From Polaromonas sp. (GTDB taxonomy: Bacteria > Pseudomonadota > Gammaproteobacteria > Burkholderiales > Burkholderiaceae_C): 49,801 bases of DNA. A program made the translations under genes and the position numbers. The stretch is taken from positions 1 to 49,801 of the forward strand of contig JAIPCZ010000018.1 in NCBI GenBank assembly GCA_021737975.1, given 5' to 3'. This document shows positions 26,861 through 35,205 of the stretch, piece by piece. Under the pieces are notes generated by a model. The model saw nothing but the letters and a program-made list of their open reading frames with translations. It ran no database searches and was not told where the DNA came from. Positions within the stretch are counted from its first letter, which is position 1. Each line of letters begins with the position of its first letter.

Positions 26861-27891
26861 GATGCCAGCTCCTGTGGATACAGCTTGACCAACTGCTTGC
26901 CAAAATTCCTGCCCTTGAGCAGGCCCAAAAAGGCCTCGGGCGCGGCCTCCAGGCCCTGCGCAATCGACTCCCTGGCGCGCAGCTTGCCGCTGGCCACCAG
27001 GGTGCCCAGCTCCTGCAGCGCCTCGGGCCAGACCGCCATGTGCTCACTCACGATGAAGCCCTGCATTTTCAGGCGGCTCAGCAAAATCAGCGACGGGTCG
27101 CTCATGGGCAGCGCCGCGCCATCGTAGCGCGCAATCATGCCGCACACCGCAATGCGGCCAAAAGCGTTCATGCGCCCCAAGACCGCGTCCAGCACCATGC
27201 CGCCCACGTTCTCGAAATAGCCGTCGATGCCGTCGGGGCAAGCGAGCTTAAGCGCCCTGGAAAGCGACGCCGCATCGGTATGCAGTTTGTAGTCGATGCA
27301 GGCATCAAACCCAAGCTCGTCCACCGCATAGCGGCATTTGTCCGGCCCGCCGGCAATACCCACCGTGCGGCAGCCGCGCGCCTTGCTCAGGGCGGCAAAG
27401 GCACTGCCCACCGCGCCGGTGGCGGCGCTCACCACCATGGTTTCGCCCGCCTTGGGCTCGATGATCTTGACCAGCCCGTACCAGGCCGTCACACCCGGCA
27501 TGCCGACCGCGCCCAGGTAGGCGCTCAGGGGGATGCGGCTGGTGTCCACCTTGCGCAGCGCGCCGGGCACAGCGGCATCGACCACGCTGTAGTGCTGCCA
27601 GCCGCCCGTGCCCACCACCTTGTCACCCACGGCAAATTTATCGTTTCTGGACTCGATCACCTCGCCCGCCGTGCCGCCGACCATGACCTCGTGCAGCGGC
27701 TGCGGCGCGGTATAGCTTTTGGCGTCGTTCATGCGCCCGCGCATGTAGGGGTCCAGGCTCAGGTAGTGGTGCCGCACCAGCACCTGCCCCGGTGCCAGCG
27801 CGGGGGTCTCGGTGCTCACCAGCTTGAAGTTGCTGGCGGCCGCCTCGCCCGCCGGGCGGTTGTCGAGGTGGATTTGAAGGTTGATGGGCAT
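26857..27891 (-). CDS. NADP-dependent MDR-family oxidoreductase (CurA/prostaglandin reductase-like)
   Basis: 344 residues of the zinc-free medium-chain reductase group. The substrate loop SLDPYMRGRMND and the cofactor motif SAATGAVGSAFAALSKARGCRTVGIAGG are diagnostic, as is the GYFENVGGMVLDAVL stretch. Relatives reduce the C=C bond of alpha,beta-unsaturated ketones and aldehydes with NADPH (leukotriene B4 12-hydroxydehydrogenase, CurA). It lies in an operon with a thioesterase and an SDR, fitting a role in acyl or carbonyl metabolism or detoxification; the substrate is not known. Confidence 0.92.
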   Translation of the reverse strand: MPINLQIHLDNRPAGEAAASNFKLVSTETPALAPGQVLVRHHYLSLDPYMRGRMNDAKSYTAPQPLHEVMVGGTAGEVIESRNDKFAVGDKVVGTGGWQHYSVVDAAVPGALRKVDTSRIPLSAYLGAVGMPGVTAWYGLVKIIEPKAGETMVVSAATGAVGSAFAALSKARGCRTVGIAGGPDKCRYAVDELGFDACIDYKLHTDAASLSRALKLACPDGIDGYFENVGGMVLDAVLGRMNAFGRIAVCGMIARYDGAALPMSDPSLILLSRLKMQGFIVSEHMAVWPEALQELGTLVASGKLRARESIAQGLEAAPEAFLGLLKGRNFGKQLVKLYPQELAS

Positions 27892-27910
27892 GAAGTCTCC
27901 GGGTCAAGAG

Positions 27911-28339
27911 TCAGTCTGTGGCAATGGTTTGCAGCGCGTTCACGCTCTTGGGGCCGGTCACCAGCCTGCGCACGAACTTGAAGGTGCCGGTGGCGTGGGC
28001 GCAGGCCTTGCCCTGCGCGTCGAACACCGTGCCCTCGGTGAACGCCATGGTGGCGGTGCGGTGCATCAGGTGCCCGCGCGCCGTGAGCAGGCCGCGCGCG
28101 GGCTGCATGAAGCTGGTTTTCATCTCGATGGTGACCGCGCCCATGTCCTTTTGCACGCTGCGCGCCGCCACCGCCATGGTCACGTCGAGCAGCGTCATGA
28201 GGGCGCCGCCGTGGGTCACCGCAAAAGAGTTCAGGTGCTCGGCGCGCGGGTCATAGACAATTTCGGAGCGCCCGTCGGCAAACACCGTGAGCTCGAAGCC
28301 AAGATGCTCCACAAAGGGAATCGACACACCAAATTCCAT
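27911..28339 (-). CDS. PaaI-family hotdog-fold thioesterase
   Basis: 142 residues with the hotdog signature HGGALMTLLDVTMAVAARSV, in which the catalytic-region His-Gly and the central helix are conserved, and VTIEMKTSFMQPARG in the following strand. Members hydrolyse acyl- or aryl-CoA thioesters. It starts 3 bases after the SDR gene and ends 19 bases before the MDR gene. The substrate is unknown; the operon suggests CoA-ester turnover. Confidence 0.9.
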   Translation of the reverse strand: MEFGVSIPFVEHLGFELTVFADGRSEIVYDPRAEHLNSFAVTHGGALMTLLDVTMAVAARSVQKDMGAVTIEMKTSFMQPARGLLTARGHLMHRTATMAFTEGTVFDAQGKACAHATGTFKFVRRLVTGPKSVNALQTIATD

Positions 28340-28342
28340 GCT

Positions 28343-29131
28343 TCAGCCTCCAACAACCGCGCTGACACCACCGTCCACCGCCAGCCACTGGCCGGTGATG
28401 TGCTTGCCCGCCGCGCTGGCAAACAGCAGGGTGACACCCTTCAGGTCCTCGTCGTCGCCCAGGCGCCTCAGCGGCGCGGCGGCCGCCAGCTTGTCGGCCC
28501 CAAAAGCGGCAATCGTGCCAGCAGTCATCTTGCTGGGAAAAATGCCCGGGCAGATGGCGTTGACGTTGATGCCGTACTGGCCCCACTCGCAGGCCAGCGC
28601 CCGCGTGAAATTGATGACCGCGCCCTTGCTGGTGTTGTAGGCCAGGGTGTTCATGCCCGGCGGGCTGCCGCCCAGCCCGGCAATCGAGGCCAGGTTGATG
28701 ATGCGCCCGCCGCGCCCAATCATGCTGTGCCGGCCCACCAGTTGGCTCAGCAAAAAATAGCCGCGCACGTTCAAGTTCATCACCTTGTCCCAGGCCGCCA
28801 CCGGGTGGTCTTGCGCCGGGGCGCCCCAGGTGGCACCGGCGTTGTTGATCAGAATGTCGATATCACCCATGCGCTGCAGGGTTTCGGACACCAGCTTTTG
28901 CAGGTCGGCCTCCACCGCGCAGTCGGCCGCCACCCAGCGGGCGTCGATGCCGGCATCCTGCAGGTCGGCGCAGGCCACCTCGAGCTCGTCGGCCTTGCGC
29001 GCGCACAGCATGATGCGCGCCCCGGCCTCGCCCAGCGCATGCGCCATCTGCAGCCCCAGCCCGCGCGAGCCGCCCGTGATCAGGGCCGTTTGGCCGCTGA
29101 GGTCGAAAAGTTGCTGGGTGGTTCGGGTCAT
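28343..29131 (-). CDS. Short-chain dehydrogenase/reductase (SDR)
   Basis: 262 residues from MTRTTQQLFDLSGQTALITGG at 29131; the frame extends 22 codons upstream without family similarity. The cofactor motif is TGGSRGLG, NNAG follows near residue 95, and the active-site YNTSK provides Tyr and Lys; the preceding Ser is in LASIAGLGG. It reduces or oxidises a hydroxyl or keto group with NAD(P). First gene of a four-gene operon (SDR, PaaI thioesterase, MDR, GNAT). Substrate unknown. Confidence 0.93.
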   Translation of the reverse strand: MTRTTQQLFDLSGQTALITGGSRGLGLQMAHALGEAGARIMLCARKADELEVACADLQDAGIDARWVAADCAVEADLQKLVSETLQRMGDIDILINNAGATWGAPAQDHPVAAWDKVMNLNVRGYFLLSQLVGRHSMIGRGGRIINLASIAGLGGSPPGMNTLAYNTSKGAVINFTRALACEWGQYGINVNAICPGIFPSKMTAGTIAAFGADKLAAAAPLRRLGDDEDLKGVTLLFASAAGKHITGQWLAVDGGVSAVVGG

Positions 29132-29237
29132 GGCAGGCGACGCTGTTGCTAAGCGGCAAATTATGACCGAGTGCCCCGGCCGGCCGCAGTCCGGCAAATT
29201 TTGCCAGCGCCCAGCCAGAACGGCAAAAAAACTCCCC

Positions 29238-29243
29238 TATAAT
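29238..29243 (+). promoter_or_regulatory. Probable -10 element of the tRNA-Asn promoter
   Basis: TATAAT, a perfect sigma-70 -10 hexamer, lies 12 bases before the tRNA 5' end. No good -35 hexamer is at the right distance (CCAGAA at 29215-29220). A GGGG-C stretch lies just after it. Confidence 0.6.
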
Positions 29244-29254
29244 CTGGGGCTTGT

Positions 29255-29330
29255 TCCTCGATAGCTCAGTTGGTAGAGCGCCGGACTGTTAATCCGTAGG
29301 TCCCTGGTTCGAGCCCAGGTCGAGGAGCCA
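29255..29330 (+). tRNA. tRNA-Asn(GTT)
   Basis: 76 bases fold into a standard cloverleaf. The acceptor stem is TCCTCGA/TCGAGGA, the D-loop region is TAGCTCAGTTGGTAGAGC, the anticodon loop is CTGTTAA with anticodon GTT, and the T-arm is CCTGGTTCGAGCCCAGG. The discriminator base is G and the CCA end is encoded. It reads AAC/AAT codons. It marks the boundary between the G+C-rich core part and the accessory region to the right; tRNA genes are common integration sites. Confidence 0.98.
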
Positions 29331-29347
29331 ATATACGCCAGTGAATC

Positions 29348-29380
29348 AAGCCCTTACGAGAAATCGTAAGGGCTTTTTTT
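29348..29380 (+). terminator. Rho-independent terminator of tRNA-Asn
   Basis: AAGCCCTTACGA (29348-29359) and TCGTAAGGGCTT (29364-29375) are a perfect 12-base-pair stem with a GAAA tetraloop, followed by TTTTT. It is 18 bases after the tRNA CCA end. Confidence 0.95.
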
Positions 29381-29467
29381 ACGTCCAGGTCTGGTCAATG
29401 CGTGCCGTTTGGGTTCTGCATTGGTTCGGTTGGGGCATCGGGGGGTATGGTGGGAGGCAATTTGCAG

Positions 29468-29695
29468 CTACGGTGGCGCGATTGCGATCTTCCGATACAC
29501 CATTTCCATGGGCAGGCCCTTCCCATCCCGTGCAGGCGTACCGATCAACTGCCGCAGGCCATCAGTCGCCATTGCAATCCCAGTTAAGCAGCCGACCAAG
29601 GCATCCAGCACATCATCGCGTTGGACATCCTTTCGCATCGTCTCACCGATCACCCCCTGATACAAGCAGATCATGCTATCAAAGTCGACCTGGAT
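29468..29695 (-). pseudogene. Stump of a DUF429 gene (C-terminal part only)
   Basis: The minus-strand frame reads DDVLDALVGCLTGIAMAT and then TPARDGKGLPMEMVYR before the stop at 29468. This matches the end of DUF429 proteins (RDDVLDAL..A.T and PPRD..GLPMEIWY). Complete family members are about 230-250 residues; here only about 75 codons remain and a stop in frame precedes them. The frame runs into the 3' end of the rhodanese-domain gene (its stop is at 29679). It seems that arrival of the island cut this gene. Confidence 0.65.
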
Positions 29696-31679
29696 ACCAA
29701 ATCACACCTTTGAACCCCGCCCTATGGCACGCTAACGACGCCTTATAACTATTCCAATCGCCTTCAACGCCGGAACCAACGACTACAAGCTGAGACTTTC
29801 GATCGTCAGGGAGTTTCGACAAATCGAAGGTATCGTTGCCGCTGATCCGATAACGATTGGTATCAAGTCCTTTGTAAGGAATATTGACAGAACCGTCAAT
29901 ATTGTTTTTTGCAAATTCAGCAGCATCCCGGACATCGATGACGAAAGCACTGCCCTCAACAGCTTGAAGCATTTCGACTTTGGAGGCGGGGTAGATGTCG
30001 AAGTTGTATTCTTGGGGCGTGTCCACAATTTCAATCCATGGTGCATCAGCAAACTCCTTCCCCTTGATGGAGAGCATAGAAGTGGAAACCAGGTATCTAT
30101 GGAACTCTGTGCATTTCTTAGTTCGATTGCTGATCTTGCCGTCATCATATCCAACGATCCTCTTTTTGCGTTCAACAGGGTCTGTTGTACAAAAAAAACC
30201 ATCAGAAAAACTGCCTTTGACTGACGGATCGCCAGTCGCCTCATTCAAAGAAGGATCGATATTTTGCTGAACCAGCATGGTCGATGATCCGTCTGGGACC
30301 AAGGTCGGTACGAACATATTCATTGGCCTGCCGGAGTACTTCGCTGCTCGGTAACCGATCTGCAATCCGAGGAGCCTGGTGGCCCTGACTATGGCGATTC
30401 TAAGTTCGTCGGATTCCTCGGAACTTTGCCAACGTTTCCTTGTCTTAATATCTGCTTCAGCATTCTTTCTGGCCTCTTCGTAGCCGCCTCCTTCCTTATT
30501 CAATGTCATGGAGACATAAACACCCACAGCGCCATTCTTCTTCGTTCCAATCACCCCGCCACTAGGAATCGCCAGCATCTCAACAAGCTCAATCTCCGAA
30601 AAATTGAATCCAAGTGAAAGGTAGTTGTCTTTTGATTCCGGTGGAATCAAGGGAGATGGAGCATGGTCACATACGGCTGGCGTGAAGACTAGAGAAAAGT
30701 CAGCCACCGTCTCATCATCGAGAAACTCAAACGCCGCCTTGTGGAGTCCCTCAAGGGAAGCTCTTAGTTCAGCTGACGCTTTGGGACCTTTGTATACGTC
30801 CGGGCTGAAATGCACCTCGTACTGCTGATTGCGCGCAGTGATTCGATCTTGAATCCGTCCGATAACCTCAGCCCTCTTGGATGCCTCATCAAGCAGTTCC
30901 TTAACAATTTTCTTTGACAGTTTCTTCTTAGGTGTTTTCGTGAGCGTTTTTTGCGCAGTCACCTGCTTGATCAGGCTCTGGATGTTAGTCTTTTTAAGCT
31001 CTCCAAATTCACAAGTGTCAACTACCACATTGTTGCTCCCTCTTGGGTAGCCCTCGAATTCCTCTTTCGGGAGACTGACCGTGAATCGTTCGCCAAGTTG
31101 ACTTGCCTCAGCAGTAAAGCCAACGCCATCCAGAGACGGCTCCATTTTTTCGCCTTTTTCTCGCCATTCGACAAGCCACTGTAAAACAGATTGATGGTTC
31201 ACATCAAGTTTTGTGAATTCCGCCAATGCGGCTTTTGTTTTTTTGTTGTCACCGTAGAATTCACGACGGTACATGTCGAAGACGACTCGGCGCAGTTTTC
31301 GTTCGAGCACGGGGGAGGAAAACTTAAGATCGTCAGTCAAAACCTCGATTACACGGCCATCTTTGTGATCAAGGTGGGCCCAGGCATAAATACAAAGCTC
31401 TTCTTTTGGACGATGAACGACACAACCCCATTGAGTATCGTGCTCCGGGAATGTTCCGGACATGGAGTCCTTGTGAATGAATACGGCAAATGACAGCAAA
31501 TTTTTATTCTTCCCTGACTCATGGCTTTCGCTTTCACCGTAGCCGTCAAAAATTATTTTTATTCCACACGGCACATCGCCAGAATCTTCGCCTGGAGAGA
31601 TGTCATACTTATTCATCGTGGACTCAAAATCACCGACCCATCCCTCGATAATTTTGTCAAAGCTAATTGGTATATGCAT
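29679..31679 (-). CDS. Large protein of unknown function with C-terminal degenerate rhodanese domain
   Basis: 666 residues; ATG 31679 has a perfect AGGAGG 6 bases upstream. Residues 1-550 match no family I recognise. A lysine-rich helical stretch (TPKKKLSKKIVKEL) is near residue 255, and no signal peptide or membrane segment is visible. The last 100 residues form a rhodanese-like domain: AFVIDVRDAAEFAKNNIDGSVNIPY and then the active-site loop VVVGSGVEGDWNSYKA, where the usual Cys is Gly, so sulfur transfer by the normal route is not possible. The W-N-S-x-K and IWYPG pattern recalls the CXXCW-motif subgroup of rhodaneses. Third gene of a codirectional set with two nucleases, 59 bases after the PD-(D/E)XK gene. 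Confidence 0.8.
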   Translation of the reverse strand: MHIPISFDKIIEGWVGDFESTMNKYDISPGEDSGDVPCGIKIIFDGYGESESHESGKNKNLLSFAVFIHKDSMSGTFPEHDTQWGCVVHRPKEELCIYAWAHLDHKDGRVIEVLTDDLKFSSPVLERKLRRVVFDMYRREFYGDNKKTKAALAEFTKLDVNHQSVLQWLVEWREKGEKMEPSLDGVGFTAEASQLGERFTVSLPKEEFEGYPRGSNNVVVDTCEFGELKKTNIQSLIKQVTAQKTLTKTPKKKLSKKIVKELLDEASKRAEVIGRIQDRITARNQQYEVHFSPDVYKGPKASAELRASLEGLHKAAFEFLDDETVADFSLVFTPAVCDHAPSPLIPPESKDNYLSLGFNFSEIELVEMLAIPSGGVIGTKKNGAVGVYVSMTLNKEGGGYEEARKNAEADIKTRKRWQSSEESDELRIAIVRATRLLGLQIGYRAAKYSGRPMNMFVPTLVPDGSSTMLVQQNIDPSLNEATGDPSVKGSFSDGFFCTTDPVERKKRIVGYDDGKISNRTKKCTEFHRYLVSTSMLSIKGKEFADAPWIEIVDTPQEYNFDIYPASKVEMLQAVEGSAFVIDVRDAAEFAKNNIDGSVNIPYKGLDTNRYRISGNDTFDLSKLPDDRKSQLVVVGSGVEGDWNSYKASLACHRAGFKGVIWYPGRL

Positions 31680-31738
31680 GGATGCCTCCTGTGAACAGTC
31701 TGAGAAATATTTATTTTTTAGCAGGTTTATTGATTAAT

Positions 31739-33049
31739 CTATATTTCCTCAAATGCCGCATCAAAGGCAATTTTAGTAAGCGCGACTAATGCCTTCTCAA
31801 CCGGAATATTCAATTGATCCCTCACATTAAAAAGGGCAATTGTTTTAGATTGCTCAAATAAATCTATTAACTCAACGTCATGAGGATCAATAAATTCGCC
31901 ACGTCGGAACTCATCCATTGTCATCTTTTGTGGACGGCTAAAACTTATCTCAATGACTGTATTAGATGTTCTCCCATCGCAACGAAGGGTGAATATTCTA
32001 CCTTTCAAATTTCGGATTTCGAAACCAACTGTTTCAATCATATTTTGTGTTAAAAATCCAACGTATCTCAATTTTGACGATCGATAATTTATTACAACTG
32101 ATTCTTGAAGACTGAGTTGACAGTCACGCACAGTCTTGTTTATAAGACCAATTAGAAGCACAGCAAATGACCGCCCCTTCAGTATCCTCGCAGGCCACAT
32201 ATCCCAAAATACTTCTGCTGCTTCATTAACTAACATTCCACTGTCAGTTTTATCCTTAACGCTTCCAAAATTTTCCGGATGAAACCCGTTTCGAATGAAC
32301 CTCATCATTGATCGAATCAAGAGATTTGAATGGCTAGATGCTGGATCAATCAGACCCGATTGTTCTTTGTGCAGAATTTCTTCTGCTATCTCGGCGATAT
32401 ATCCAATCGTACTAGATAAGTCATCCACGGTTGCTTGATGGTTTGATACAGGACAATCGAGCCAAGCGTACGAAGCAATTAAATCATTGGGGTGTTTACT
32501 CTTTAATTGATTAAACTCTAAATTTAGTTCAGACCATAATGGTTCACTCCTGCCGCTGCGCAACAGCTTTGGAGTTAGATAGACAAAAATAATCGGTTCA
32601 TTTTTGTCGAAAGTTTCTCTTAGATATTTATATTCATCGACTAATTGATTTTTATCAGAAGCACTTTCTTTATAAATTTTATTTTCTATAGCAACCACTA
32701 ATCGTATATTGTTATTTGAGTCTATTATTCGAATAATTAGATCGATCGTACGAGCTTTTTCCATCTTTTCATCATTTAAACCTAAAAACGTCTCCTCTAA
32801 TTCAATTTCTATTGCACCTGCACGACCGATGAGTTCTTGAACTCCATCTCCCCTACTAGTCAGACCTGGGAAAACTCCATTACCTATCAATTCTTTCAAC
32901 TGTTTTTCCAATGGACGTAGGAATTCAACCATTGTTGACCGTCCATAACCGTGGGATGCCGTTGGATCAAGAATGAAGCCGAGAATTGAACTCATGTTCG
33001 TTTCAGTTATCCGGCCATTTCCATAACAGAAAATATCAAAAATATTCAT
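31739..33049 (-). CDS. PD-(D/E)XK nuclease superfamily protein (PDDEXK_4-like)
   Basis: 436 residues. The N-terminal ETNMSSILGFILDPTASHGYG is the typical opening of this group (E16 as the first acidic residue). The nuclease core has D103 in RTIDLIIRI and E122-x-K124 in VVAIENKIYK, followed by a QLxxYK helix (Q135). The C-terminal 250 residues are not recognised and may bind DNA or a partner. It is very A+T-rich: of bases 32641-32700 only 14 are G or C. It is the middle gene of the DUF2779/nuclease/rhodanese set, 41 bases after DUF2779. Relatives occur in phage-defence and restriction contexts; the exact target is unknown. Confidence 0.85.
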   Translation of the reverse strand: MNIFDIFCYGNGRITETNMSSILGFILDPTASHGYGRSTMVEFLRPLEKQLKELIGNGVFPGLTSRGDGVQELIGRAGAIEIELEETFLGLNDEKMEKARTIDLIIRIIDSNNNIRLVVAIENKIYKESASDKNQLVDEYKYLRETFDKNEPIIFVYLTPKLLRSGRSEPLWSELNLEFNQLKSKHPNDLIASYAWLDCPVSNHQATVDDLSSTIGYIAEIAEEILHKEQSGLIDPASSHSNLLIRSMMRFIRNGFHPENFGSVKDKTDSGMLVNEAAEVFWDMWPARILKGRSFAVLLIGLINKTVRDCQLSLQESVVINYRSSKLRYVGFLTQNMIETVGFEIRNLKGRIFTLRCDGRTSNTVIEISFSRPQKMTMDEFRRGEFIDPHDVELIDLFEQSKTIALFNVRDQLNIPVEKALVALTKIAFDAAFEEI

Positions 33050-33090
33050 ATGTTGCTCAATTTACGGCTCAACCAATCCGATCATAAAAA

Positions 33091-35070
33091 TTACGCATTT
33101 GTCGGACCAACAAATTCTCGCCATGCCTCATAAATCATTACCATGGCTAATGTATCCAGTTCACAATAGCGAAGCAATGCTGCCTCGGTACTCATACGAT
33201 CTTCTATTGAAATAGTATCAAACTGCAGCCGAGCAAATGCCGTTGTCGCGGCACCGCCTTCGGCAATTGCGAAATAACTTTCTGATTCCATATTTTCAAC
33301 TATCTCTTGCGGTATGTCACTGAAGACAGACGGTAATAGTTTGTACGGATTTTCTGCGCAGTTGCCAGACTGCTTCCACCAAACCTGATCTGTGAAATTT
33401 AGGCTAGGTATACCTGCTAGATTTCCATAAATCGGCTGCGAATAACGGTCTCGCAAGTAGGTAGATGACTGCAGGACGGCAGGTAGTACTTTTTTGATTG
33501 AGGAACTTCCCTTGGTTGACGGGTGGAAGAAGGCTGACTCTGCCAAGTTACATAAATCGACCATGGCGCGCTTCCCTTTGTGTAAAATTAATTTACCTTT
33601 GTTGAGGATGGTCAACTCAAGGACAGTTGCCCTTATTTGGTCAGCATCCTGAGGAGGAGATGGGTCATCTTCTAATTCTTCGAGGATTGCGTTCAATGTC
33701 GTGTTCTCGTGTGGTGACCACATGAATACTGTGCCGTGATTCCCAATAGCCTTTTGCAGTTCCCGCACGAATTGGTAATTTGGTCTGACACCGGGCGTGG
33801 TGCTCAAGAACTGACTTTTATGCGCCACACTACCGTCGGCTTGCACCTCGTGGTGTGAGAACTGAAATGCTATATTGGCGTAGGGTCGTTGTCCTGAAAA
33901 AAAAGGAATTGGTACACGGGCTGTCTCAAAGTCAATGAAGTGCAAGGGAAACTTCCACGTTGCCATTTCTCGGGCCATAAGTTCCCGGTCTAAATAGAAG
34001 TCTTTGCCTCCTGGCCACTTGCCCGACACTTGCATCCACTGTCGCTGGCTCGGGCTAAGGCCTTCATCATCCTCTGCGTACTTCAAATGTGCCTTCGTTA
34101 CAGCATCCAATCTGTACACCTGACTATCTATCAATGCCTGCTTGTGCTTAAAGTTCCATATGTCGAGGACGGTACCCTGCTCAATCTGCGCGTCAGTCCA
34201 ACCCAAGGCTTGACGCCAGCACTCGTGCATTCCACTCTGGAGTTCGGATGTTCCTGGAACCGCTCGAAATTCGCACTTTGCACAATGCGCGCCGATAGTC
34301 GGAATGATCTTTTTGTCGCTCTGATAATGATCAGCCCACGTCTGTGAGAGTTGCGCCACGGTGCCGGTAGTGCCAGGAGACTTGATCGGTTTCGTGAGAA
34401 TTACATCGACTAGATCGTCAACATTGACACAAGTCAGAATTGGCTCGCCGATGTTGCTCGAATTCGTGCCGTCCTCAACCCGAACACTGGAGCGACCATC
34501 CTTGTCCTGGCAGATCTTGAATTTCTGGTGCAGTCCATCCACGGTGCATGCCTTGGACTTGTCGGCCAACATCAGAAAGCTTTTGATTTTCAAGTCGGGA
34601 AATGCCAGACTCATGACGTGTCGCTGGAAGGCCACGTCCTGCAAGTATGGAAGCATACCCGAATTGATGCCGCCGCTCTTTTGTCGAAACGCAAGCGGAT
34701 CATTCGAGTCGAACGATTTAGCCTTGACCTCTATAAGTTCAATTTGGTCACCTGATTTGCGCAGTACATCAACACGTGCGAACAACCCCCCATGACGGAT
34801 CGCTGCCTCGAATAAGATGACTTCGTCCTGTTGCAGCAGTTTTTGGGTCTCCCTAACTGCTTCTTCATGAACGCTCGACTCAATTTCGTAACCACCCGGG
34901 TACATGAGTTTTGCGAGTTCACCGACCTGAAAGCCCCCCTGTGCTAACGCCATCAAGAAATCATTCTGCTGATTGGCGTCAGCATAGATTTTTGGTTTAC
35001 CCGTGTAATAAAGTTTTGTTGGGCATTCAATTGCCATCTTAAAACGGGTCTTCGTCAGATAGCGCGGCAT
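33091..35070 (-). CDS. DUF2779 protein: Cas4-like PD-(D/E)XK domain fused to a DEDD 3'-5' exonuclease
   Basis: 659 residues from MPRYLTKTRFKMAIECPTKL at 35070; a GTG at 35085 with AAGGAAG upstream is an alternative start. Domain 1 (about 1-290) is RecB/Cas4-like: C16 near the N-terminus, then E88, D101 and E114-x-K116 (LIEVKAK) as catalytic residues, and C263, C266, C284 at the end, which with C16 could hold an iron-sulfur cluster. Domain 2 (from about 375) is RNase H-like: IDFETA gives D379 and E381, and RYCELDTLAMV near residue 640 gives the Y-x3-D end of a DEDDy site. DUF2779 proteins are mostly uncharacterised predicted nucleases. First gene of the three-gene set. Confidence 0.88.
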   Translation of the reverse strand: MPRYLTKTRFKMAIECPTKLYYTGKPKIYADANQQNDFLMALAQGGFQVGELAKLMYPGGYEIESSVHEEAVRETQKLLQQDEVILFEAAIRHGGLFARVDVLRKSGDQIELIEVKAKSFDSNDPLAFRQKSGGINSGMLPYLQDVAFQRHVMSLAFPDLKIKSFLMLADKSKACTVDGLHQKFKICQDKDGRSSVRVEDGTNSSNIGEPILTCVNVDDLVDVILTKPIKSPGTTGTVAQLSQTWADHYQSDKKIIPTIGAHCAKCEFRAVPGTSELQSGMHECWRQALGWTDAQIEQGTVLDIWNFKHKQALIDSQVYRLDAVTKAHLKYAEDDEGLSPSQRQWMQVSGKWPGGKDFYLDRELMAREMATWKFPLHFIDFETARVPIPFFSGQRPYANIAFQFSHHEVQADGSVAHKSQFLSTTPGVRPNYQFVRELQKAIGNHGTVFMWSPHENTTLNAILEELEDDPSPPQDADQIRATVLELTILNKGKLILHKGKRAMVDLCNLAESAFFHPSTKGSSSIKKVLPAVLQSSTYLRDRYSQPIYGNLAGIPSLNFTDQVWWKQSGNCAENPYKLLPSVFSDIPQEIVENMESESYFAIAEGGAATTAFARLQFDTISIEDRMSTEAALLRYCELDTLAMVMIYEAWREFVGPTNA

Positions 35071-35205
35071 TGGTGCTAGGTTCACAACATCTTCCTTCAG
35101 TAAGAGAGCTTGGTTTGTTAAAAAAATGTAGCGCCTACTTACCAAAATCTTTGTTCAACACTCTGCGAGCGACTAGCCCCTTACTGCAGCGGATATTGAA
35201 TAGAT

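Noticed and set aside
29341-29748. Plus-strand frame after tRNA-Asn (MNQALTRNRKG...)
   Set aside because: Begins inside the tRNA terminator and translates without any natural pattern; the minus strand carries the DUF429 stump.
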